Shown: positions 1-4,779 of the stretch, piece after piece | How the letters are laid out: each line of letters starts with the position of its first letter | Position numbering within the stretch: position 1 is the stretch's first letter | Position numbers and translations under genes: made by a program | Assembly: GCA_040386295.1 (NCBI GenBank) | Contig: JAZKFR010000060.1 | Location: forward strand, 1-5,542 | Source of the DNA: JAZKFR01 sp040386295 | Lineage (GTDB): Bacteria > Pseudomonadota > Gammaproteobacteria > Burkholderiales > Rhodocyclaceae | Length of the DNA stretch: 5,542 nucleotides | Direction: 5' to 3' | The notes under the pieces: generated by a model | Seen by the model: the letters and a program-made list of their open reading frames with translations, nothing else | Told to the model about the DNA's origin: nothing | Database searches by the model: none

Positions 1-1590
1 GTTGGCTGTGTGCAGGCTGGTCAGTGCGCGGTCGTAACGACTGCGTGCGCTGGTTTTGTGGCGTAAGAGGTAGTCGTCAGGGTCGAGCCGCTCAGCGGCG
101 ATGATGATGTGCCAGGCGCCTTCGGTTGCCGTAATGGGGCTTGATTCGGTTCGGCATTCGCCCTGCTGCGCCAAGCTGAGACGGACGCGAAAAATTCCCG
201 CTGTTTTGTTGTGCCTCGCTTCGGCTGCCAGCGCTGCTTGAATCTGCTCTGCGGCATAGCAGAAACCTAGGGTTTTTGCTGATGCGGCAAGGCGTGCCAG
301 GTGTTGATCGAGCAGCGGATAATGTCCCGCTGCGCCTGCTGGTTTTTCTAATCTGAGCGTTTCTATCAGGACAAAGCCCGGATCAAACGCGCTGAGAAAT
401 TGTGCTTTGAGTAGGCATTCTGCGTATTCCTGTGCGGCGTCGGCATTGATGACGATGCCACTGCCCACGCCGAGTTGTGCCGTTTGGCTAAACGCTTGTG
501 CTGGCGTGTTGCCCAGCTCTAGTGTGCGTATGGCGACGTTAAAGCGACAATCGCCGCCCGGGGCGATCCAACCTAGGCTGCCGGTGTAAAGCCCACGCGC
601 TTCGGTTTCCAGTTCTGCGATGCGACGTATGGCTTGAATTTTGGGTGCGCCGGTAATTGAGCCGCAGGGGAATAGCGCAGCGAATACGGTGTGTAGCGCG
701 ACGTCCGGTAGTTCGGCGGAGATGGTCGAGACCATTTGCCATAGTGTTGGATAGGCTTCGCTGACGCACAGTGCGTCAACTTTGACTTGGCCTGGTTTGG
801 CCAATCGGTTGAGGTCGTTGCGCAGCAAATCAACAATCATGATGTTTTCGGCGCGCTCTTTTTCTGAGGCCAGTAGCGCCTGTCGATTGCTTTCGTCAGT
901 GTTTGGGTCGACGTCGCGTGCGGCAGTGCCTTTCATCGGGCGCGTGATGATTTGCTTGCCTTGGCGCGCAAAAAACAATTCTGGCGAAAACGAGAGGATA
1001 GCGGTGGCTGCGTCAGCGGTTGTTTCTGGGGTTGAAATGTAGGCGCCATAAGCGACCGGTTGCCTACGGCGCAGGCCGGCGTACAGCGCGAATGGGTGGC
1101 CGTAGGCAGTAAATTTGAGCGGGAAGGTGAAGTTGATTTGATAGCAATCACCGGCCTGGATCAGTTGTTGAATACGTGCAATGCGCGCTTGGTATTCGCT
1201 TGCACTGAGCGTTGATCTGAGGTCGGCAATACCGGCTGTGCGCAGTTGCTCGGGCAGTGCGTCGAGACGGGCCGCAATAAAATCGGCTGTTTGTTGTGCG
1301 CTCAGCCATTGCGCTTGCGCAAATACCCAGGCGCGTAGCGCAGGTCGTGGCTTTTGCCTCTGTAGCTCAGGCGTTGGCAGGTGCGCTAGTGCGGGTTCAA
1401 AGTCGCTCGCGAGTGCGTAATCGGCGGCGAGCACGACCCAATGGTGTTGTGCCGTTTCTTTTTCTACTGCACCGAATAAAGTTTTTACATCCGCTGCGGC
1501 GCTTAGTGCGTAGGCGCCTTGGTAGTCGGTGAGCAGCAGCGACTGGCCGTTGTCATGGTCGAAAAGCGCAAAAGGAGCTGAGGGCTGCAT
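1..1590 (-). CDS. pabB: Aminodeoxychorismate synthase component I fused to a 4-amino-4-deoxychorismate lyase domain (PabB-PabC fusion), 3' end cut by the window
   Basis: Translating the minus strand from the ATG at 1590-1588 gives 530 open codons to the window edge with no stop. Residues about 130-400 are a chorismate-binding domain: DCYQINF (148-154), RPMKGT (217-222), ERAENIMIVDLLRNDL (245-260), CGSITGAPK (309-317) and GVGSGIV (374-380). Lys220 in the P-x-KGT motif marks PabB rather than anthranilate synthase TrpE, which has Ala there. From about residue 405 a second domain of the class IV aminotransferase fold begins (LIET 408-411, HLARLAASA 430-438, HKTSARSRYD 511-520); Lys512 is the likely PLP-binding lysine. 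Together the halves would convert chorismate plus ammonia to aminodeoxychorismate and then to p-aminobenzoate for folate. Such fusions are known in Betaproteobacteria at roughly 600 residues, so perhaps 60-90 residues are missing. The ATG lies 16 bases after the tusA stop and has no clear Shine-Dalgarno sequence, suggesting translational coupling. The glutaminase partner PabA is not in the window. Confidence 0.94.
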   Translation of the reverse strand, partial: MQPSAPFALFDHDNGQSLLLTDYQGAYALSAAADVKTLFGAVEKETAQHHWVVLAADYALASDFEPALAHLPTPELQRQKPRPALRAWVFAQAQWLSAQQTADFIAARLDALPEQLRTAGIADLRSTLSASEYQARIARIQQLIQAGDCYQINFTFPLKFTAYGHPFALYAGLRRRQPVAYGAYISTPETTADAATAILSFSPELFFARQGKQIITRPMKGTAARDVDPNTDESNRQALLASEKERAENIMIVDLLRNDLNRLAKPGQVKVDALCVSEAYPTLWQMVSTISAELPDVALHTVFAALFPCGSITGAPKIQAIRRIAELETEARGLYTGSLGWIAPGGDCRFNVAIRTLELGNTPAQAFSQTAQLGVGSGIVINADAAQEYAECLLKAQFLSAFDPGFVLIETLRLEKPAGAAGHYPLLDQHLARLAASAKTLGFCYAAEQIQAALAAEARHNKTAGIFRVRLSLAQQGECRTESSPITATEGAWHIIIAAERLDPDDYLLRHKTSARSRYDRALTSLHTAN

Positions 1591-1606
1591 GGGCTTTGGG
1601 CTGGTT

Positions 1607-1834
1607 TTATTTGCGCCGCAGATAGAGCTCAAAGATGTGCTCTTGCTCATGGCTTGACAGCAGATCGTTGCCGGTTTGTCGGGCAAAGGCTTGAAAATCT
1701 TTGATGACATTGGGGTCGGTGGCGAAGACGCGGATAACTTCGCCGCTGTTCATTTTGGCCAGGGCTTTTTTCGTGCGCAGGATGGGCAGTGGGCAGCTCA
1801 GTCCTTTGACGTCGAGTTCGTGATCAAAGTGCAT
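1607..1834 (-). CDS. tusA: TusA-family sulfur carrier protein
   Basis: This 75-residue protein has the TusA/SirA-like fold signature near its start: Cys14-Pro15-Leu16-Pro17 in GLSCPLPILRTKKAL. The family cysteine carries a persulfide that is relayed for tRNA thiolation, molybdenum cofactor synthesis or sulfur oxidation. The second half (ATDPNVIKDFQAFARQTGN) matches the wording I know from betaproteobacterial members. The length fits the family (about 75-80 residues). I chose the ATG at 1834-1832 because AAGGA lies eight bases upstream and the protein then begins at the usual MxFDxELD sequence. A longer in-frame reading from a TTG at 1975 only adds a basic stretch that shadows xseA. The gene starts 11 bases inside the xseA reading frame and is followed by pabB after 16 bases, so it is probably the middle gene of an operon. 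No other Tus, rhodanese or cysteine desulfurase gene is nearby, so the partner pathway cannot be read from context. Confidence 0.92.
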   Translation of the reverse strand: MHFDHELDVKGLSCPLPILRTKKALAKMNSGEVIRVFATDPNVIKDFQAFARQTGNDLLSSHEQEHIFELYLRRK

Positions 1835-3239
1835 CGTTGATTTCCTTACGCTTCGTAACATTCTTTTGATGGACAGTGTCGTCTTCGCTGTGCAGGATCT
1901 GCGCGCGCGCTTGTCCGTGCGCAAAACGTAGGGTGATTGCCGTGCCAGGGCTGAGGTCTGCGCTGTTGCGGACAACTTGCCCTTGCTCGTCCTGCGTGAT
2001 GCTGTAGCCGCGCGCCAGTACCGCGAGTGGGTTGAGATGACTTAGGCTGCTGCCTAGGTGGGTGAGCTGCATGCTTTTTTGCGTATGCTTTCTGCGCCAC
2101 GACTGCGCTAGCCGTTGCTGTGCCGTGTCTAGCGTGCGTGCGGCTGTTGCGTAATCTGGACGGATGCGCAGCAAGCTTTGTTTGAGCCGCTTGAGTGCGT
2201 TTTGTCCGTTCAAGTGGCTTTGCTTGAGTTGAGCGGCGAGCCGTTGTTGCAGCCTGCGTAGTTGTTCTTGTTGTTGTTCTAGGCGCTGTGTGGGGTGCTG
2301 TAGGCGCGCCGCTAACCAGTCTAGTTGTTGCGCTGCTTGATTAAGACACTGACTGACCAAGCGTTGGAGCGCCTGTTGTCGCTGCATTAGCTGAGTGCTT
2401 AAAGCTTTGCTTTCGGGCGCGGCTTGCTCGGCGGCGGCGCTGGGCGTGGGCGCGCGCAAATCGGCGGCAAAATCGGCAATCGTGAAGTCTGTTTCGTGGC
2501 CAATACCGCTGATGATGGGAATTGAGCAAGCGGCAATCGTGCGCGCTAGGGATTCGTCGTTAAAAGCCCAGAGGTCTTCGATACTGCCGCCACCTCGGCA
2601 GAGAATCAAAATTTCGCACTCGGCGCGTTGTTCTGCTTGGCGCAGCGCCTCGGCGAGGTGTGCTGCCGCGCCTTCACCTTGTACTGGGCTTGGGTAAAGC
2701 ACGATATTGACGTGCGGCGAACGGCGTTTGAGTGTGCTCAGCACATCGCGTAACGCAGCGGCCTGGAGCGAGGTGATGATGCCGATTGTTTTTGGGAATT
2801 TTGGCAGTGCGCGTTTTTGCGTTGCGGCAAATAAACCTTCTTGCTCGAGCTTTTCTTTGCAGCGAATGAACTGCTCATACCAATTGCCAACACCCGCTTG
2901 GCGGGCTGTTTCGACGCTCAGTTGAAAGTCGCCGCGTGCTTCGTAGAGGGTGACTAGAACGCGTGCTTCAATGTGTTGGCCATTGGCCAGGCGCCAACCG
3001 AGTAGCTGTGCACGATTGCGAAACAGGGCGCAGCGCACCTGCGCTCGATCATCTTTGAGCGAGAAATAAACGTGGCCCGAACTGGCGTAGCTGAGGTTGG
3101 AGACTTCTCCGGCGACCCAGCACAGGGGGAAGGCTGTTTCAAGCCGCTCACGCGCGAGTTGATTCAGCACAGAAACCGGGATGACAGGAAGTGGTGTGCT
3201 GGTGCTTGGTTTGCTGGGTTCGTTTGGTTCAAATGGCAT
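1824..3239 (-). CDS. xseA: Exodeoxyribonuclease VII large subunit
   Basis: XseA is the nuclease subunit of exonuclease VII, a cytoplasmic enzyme that degrades single-stranded DNA in mismatch repair and DNA damage tolerance. The 471-residue product starts with an OB-fold domain (about 20-115: WVAGEVSNLSYASSGHVYFSLKD). The catalytic core follows, with TSLQAAALRD (156-165), CRGGGSIEDLWAFNDE (214-229) and GIGHETDFTIADFAADLRAPTPSAAAE (245-271, given here in part). Asp165, Arg215, His248 and Asp251 fall ten residues after the E. coli residues I recall as catalytic (155, 205, 238, 241), with identical spacing. Residues about 275-395 are a Gln- and Leu-rich coiled coil, the arm that binds XseB. The C-terminal motif LNPLAVLARGYSIT is at 402-415. 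The ATG at 3239-3237 has a weak GGGA nine bases upstream and gives a Pro/Ser-rich N-terminal extension of about 15 residues compared with E. coli. xseB is not in the window, as is usual in proteobacteria. It is divergent from exbB and its last 11 bases overlap tusA. Confidence 0.97.
   Translation of the reverse strand: MPFEPNEPSKPSTSTPLPVIPVSVLNQLARERLETAFPLCWVAGEVSNLSYASSGHVYFSLKDDRAQVRCALFRNRAQLLGWRLANGQHIEARVLVTLYEARGDFQLSVETARQAGVGNWYEQFIRCKEKLEQEGLFAATQKRALPKFPKTIGIITSLQAAALRDVLSTLKRRSPHVNIVLYPSPVQGEGAAAHLAEALRQAEQRAECEILILCRGGGSIEDLWAFNDESLARTIAACSIPIISGIGHETDFTIADFAADLRAPTPSAAAEQAAPESKALSTQLMQRQQALQRLVSQCLNQAAQQLDWLAARLQHPTQRLEQQQEQLRRLQQRLAAQLKQSHLNGQNALKRLKQSLLRIRPDYATAARTLDTAQQRLAQSWRRKHTQKSMQLTHLGSSLSHLNPLAVLARGYSITQDEQGQVVRNSADLSPGTAITLRFAHGQARAQILHSEDDTVHQKNVTKRKEINDAL
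1843..1847 (-). promoter_or_regulatory. Ribosome binding site of tusA, inside xseA
   Basis: On the minus strand AAGGA stands eight bases before the tusA ATG at 1834. It lies within the last codons of xseA, so ribosomes finishing xseA pass directly over it. It fixes the tusA start against the longer in-frame alternatives. Confidence 0.7.
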
Positions 3240-3404
3240 GAGCGCTTGTCCCGCTGGTGTTCTGCTTAGTGCGTGCTGTTGTGGAGTGTGGTCGCGCTGA
3301 CCTGATGGCTTTGAGCTTCGCCAAACTGCCCGATTATGCTTTAGTTTTCGCGGCGAACCTACCTTTGCTGATTGTTCTTGCTTTTGACTTTTGCTTGCTC
3401 TGTG

Positions 3405-3433
3405 GCGATATCTATTTGATTTTTAATGGTCAA
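3405..3433 (-). promoter_or_regulatory. Possible weak promoter for xseA-tusA-pabB
   Basis: On the minus strand TTGACC (3433-3428, five of six bases of the -35 consensus) is followed after 17 bases by TATCGC (3410-3405, three of six at -10). It would give an untranslated leader of about 160 bases. The -10 match is poor, so this is only the best candidate I could find by eye. Confidence 0.22.
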
Positions 3434-3508
3434 AAATGATCCGCCTATTTTTTTGGCAGGGTATTGGAAGTCATTGACTAGATGAGCTTTGATCTCTCTT
3501 TGCATGCT

Positions 3509-3567
3509 TAATCCACAAAGTTACCCACAGATTTTGTGGATAAGCTTTTGGCGCAGCCTGTGCACAA
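3509..3567. promoter_or_regulatory. Cluster of four DnaA-box-like sites
   Basis: Four 9-mers resemble the DnaA box TTWTNCACA. TGTGGATAA at 3535-3543 is a perfect box on the minus strand. TAATCCACA (3509-3517) and TTACCCACA (3521-3529) on the + strand, and TGTGCACAA (3559-3567, minus strand), each have one mismatch. Centres are 12, 14 and 24 bases apart. Just upstream, GATCTCTCTTTGC (3491-3503) resembles the 13-mer type found in unwinding regions. The cluster sits 37-95 bases upstream of the candidate exbB -35 element. DnaA binding is inferred only from the motif match; a control element, a titration site or chance are all possible. Confidence 0.45.
3511..3541. repeat. Inverted repeat, 9-bp perfect arms
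   Basis: ATCCACAAA (3511-3519) is repeated in reverse complement as TTTGTGGAT (3533-3541), with 13 bases between the arms. The similarity continues outside as GCTTA on one side and, inverted, TAAGC on the other with one base offset. It overlaps three of the DnaA-box-like sites, so it may simply be two boxes facing each other. It could also be an operator for a dimeric regulator. There is no T-tract, so a terminator is unlikely. Confidence 0.6.
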
Positions 3568-3603
3568 ATATCATTCCTTTCGGCGCTTGTTCTTGTCTGG
3601 GGC

Positions 3604-3632
3604 TTGCCGCTGCGGGCAACGCGCGCTACAGT
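3604..3632 (+). promoter_or_regulatory. Candidate sigma70 promoter of the exbB-exbD-lpxK operon
   Basis: TTGCCG (3604-3609) and TACAGT (3627-3632) are separated by exactly 17 bases and match the -35 and -10 consensus at four of six positions each. The -10 element is flanked by GCGCGC and CGCCCG, a context common in betaproteobacterial promoters. Transcription would start near 3639, leaving a short leader of about 24 bases that contains the exbB ribosome binding site. Confidence 0.5.
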
Positions 3633-3651
3633 CGCCCGTTGCAAAAATCTT

Positions 3652-3657
3652 GAGGGA
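3652..3657 (+). promoter_or_regulatory. Ribosome binding site that sets the GTG start of exbB
   Basis: GAGGGA stands five bases before the GTG at 3663. No in-frame ATG lies near the conserved N-terminus (F-A-I-I-Q-A-A-G-W), so this site supports the GTG start. Confidence 0.75.
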
Positions 3658-3662
3658 AAAAA

Positions 3663-4271
3663 GTGTTCGCCATTATTCAAGCTGCTGGCTGGCCAATCTG
3701 GCCTTTGCTGCTCGCGTCTATTACTGCTGTTGCTTTGATCATCGAACGTCTTTTGGCGCTGCGCCCGGCGAATGTGATTCCCAGTGGTTTGTTACAACGG
3801 GTGATTACCGACTATCGCAGCCAAGGCGCCAGCGCGAGCCTGTTGCGCGAGCTTGAAGGGCAATCCCCGCTGGGTTCCGTCCTGGCGGCGGGTTTGCGCC
3901 ACGTGGACAGTTCGCGCGAGGTGATGAAGGAGTCGATTGAGGAAAGCGGGCGTGCTGTTAGCCATTCGCTAGAGCGTTATCTCACTACGCTAGGCACCAT
4001 CGCTTCAATCAGCCCCTTGATGGGCTTGTTCGGTACGGTGGTGGGGATGATTGAGATCTTTGGCGCGCAAGCACCGGGGGGAACCAACCCACTGCAATTG
4101 GCGCACGGTATTTCGGTGGCTTTATACAACACTGGTTTTGGCCTGGTGATTGCTATCCCGAGCATGATTTTCTGGCGTCATTTCCGTGCTTTGGTCGATG
4201 GTTTTGTCATCGACATGGAGCAGCAGGCGGTGCGTTTGGTCGAGCTTTTGCACGGTGAGCGCAAGCAGTGA
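3663..4271 (+). CDS. exbB: ExbB/TolQ-family proton channel subunit
   Basis: ExbB forms with ExbD an inner-membrane motor that uses proton flow, classically to energise TonB and outer-membrane transport. The 202-residue product has the family layout: a membrane helix at about 11-33, a cytoplasmic domain, and two more helices at about 108-133 and 148-171. Family motifs are SPLMGLFGTVVGM (117-129) and ALYNTGFGLVIAIPSMIFW (153-171); Thr125 and Thr157 match the conserved pore-side threonines. The position corresponding to E. coli ExbB Glu176 is Val152. I recall this as usual for the lpxK-linked betaproteobacterial version, but cannot verify it. The start is GTG with GAGGGA five bases upstream. exbD follows after 10 bases. 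No tonB, tolA or receptor gene is in the window, so whether it serves TonB or another partner is open; the Tol-Pal alternative (TolQ) is less likely, given the pairing with lpxK. Confidence 0.93.
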   Translation: MFAIIQAAGWPIWPLLLASITAVALIIERLLALRPANVIPSGLLQRVITDYRSQGASASLLRELEGQSPLGSVLAAGLRHVDSSREVMKESIEESGRAVSHSLERYLTTLGTIASISPLMGLFGTVVGMIEIFGAQAPGGTNPLQLAHGISVALYNTGFGLVIAIPSMIFWRHFRALVDGFVIDMEQQAVRLVELLHGERKQ

Positions 4272-4281
4272 GGAGAAGGCG

Positions 4282-4698
4282 ATGAATTTTCAGCGAGAAC
4301 GTCGCCGCGATGAGCCTGAAATCAATCTGATTCCTCTGATTGACGTGTTGTTGGTGATCATTATTTTTTTGATGTTGACGACCACTTATACCCAGTTCTC
4401 TGGTCTGGAAATTAACCTGCCTACGGCGGATGCGGCGCAGCAAGCTGAGCTGCCGAATGAGATCAAGGTCGCGGTGACGTCTAGCGGGCAAATCTTGGTC
4501 AACCAGCGGCCATTGGCTAGCGCCACTGTGACGGCGATTAGTGCCGCCTTGGTGCAGGCAGCAGGTGCAGCTAAATCGCCGGTGATCACGATCAACGCGG
4601 ACGCGAAAGCGACGCACCAGAGTGTGATCGATGTGATGCAGGCGGCGCAAACTGCAGGTTATCCGCATATTTCTTTTGCCACCCAAACGGCACGTTAA
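4282..4698 (+). CDS. exbD: ExbD/TolR-family biopolymer transport protein
   Basis: The 138-residue product is a single-pass inner-membrane protein with a short basic cytoplasmic tail (residues 1-13), one membrane helix (about 15-36) and a periplasmic domain of about 100 residues. The helix opens with EINLIPLIDVLLVIIIFLM. Asp21 is the counterpart of the essential proton-binding aspartate of ExbD (Asp25 in E. coli) and TolR. Length is normal for the family. The ATG at 4282 is preceded by AGGAGAAGG, which begins on the last base of the exbB stop codon, so the two genes are closely coupled and the subunits likely made in linked amounts. A longer in-frame reading from 4186 lies inside exbB and lacks family similarity. 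The gene ends at a TAA, 81 bases before lpxK. Confidence 0.94.
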   Translation: MNFQRERRRDEPEINLIPLIDVLLVIIIFLMLTTTYTQFSGLEINLPTADAAQQAELPNEIKVAVTSSGQILVNQRPLASATVTAISAALVQAAGAAKSPVITINADAKATHQSVIDVMQAAQTAGYPHISFATQTAR

Positions 4699-4706
4699 GG
4701 CTTGTT

Positions 4707-4778
4707 GTGTTCGTGTTGCTGCTTGCGCTGCTGTTGGTTTGGCTGACGCTGAGCAAGGTCGTGGAGTGTGGGGCATAG
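4707..4778 (+). CDS. Possible 23-residue hydrophobic peptide between exbD and lpxK
   Basis: A GTG at 4707 opens a 23-codon frame ending in TAG at 4776-4778, one base before the lpxK ATG. AAGG (4697-4700) stands six bases before the GTG. The product would begin MFVLLLALLLVWLTL and end in a short tail with one Lys, one Glu and one Cys, which reads as a single membrane helix. It fills most of the exbD-lpxK gap and would deliver ribosomes to the lpxK start. I do not recognise it. The + strand here is rich in T and G, which yields hydrophobic frames by chance, so translation is unproven; it may be only a leader or spacer. Confidence 0.3.
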   Translation: MFVLLLALLLVWLTLSKVVECGA

Positions 4779-4779
4779 C

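Larger units (their letters stand above)
3240..3662. other. Divergent intergenic region between xseA and exbB
   Basis: This is the only stretch over 300 bases without a confident gene. The half next to xseA (3240-3440) is T-rich on the + strand and carries a hydrophobic open frame (3257-3439) that I do not accept as a gene. The middle (3410-3455) is locally AT-rich. The part from 3490 to 3570 carries a cluster of DnaA-box-like 9-mers and an inverted repeat. The last 60 bases hold a candidate promoter and the ribosome binding site of exbB. Promoters for both operons are expected here because the genes diverge. I see no tRNA, rho-independent terminator or riboswitch fold. Confidence 0.8.

Noticed and set aside
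1607..1975. 122-residue version of TusA starting at a TTG
   Set aside because: The added 47 residues overlap xseA, are basic and unlike the family; the ATG at 1834 has a good ribosome binding site.
2395..2697. 100-codon open frame on the + strand inside xseA
   Set aside because: It is antisense to the catalytic region of xseA; Ala/Ser/Arg-rich with no recognisable domain.
3257..3439. 60-codon hydrophobic open frame between xseA and exbB (44 codons from the ATG at 3305)
   Set aside because: No ribosome binding site before either start, no recognised similarity, and the T-rich strand produces hydrophobic frames by chance.
3410..3570. Chromosomal replication origin (AT-rich stretch, 13-mer-like sequence, DnaA-box cluster, divergent genes)
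   Set aside because: The G and T excess is on the + strand on both sides, so there is no skew switch. Only one box is perfect, and no dnaA, dnaN, rpmH or gidA gene is adjacent.
3567..3578. Fur box upstream of exbB (expected for iron-regulated exbB genes)
   Set aside because: AATATCATTCCT matches only about 8 of 12 bases of a half-site, and no second half is visible.
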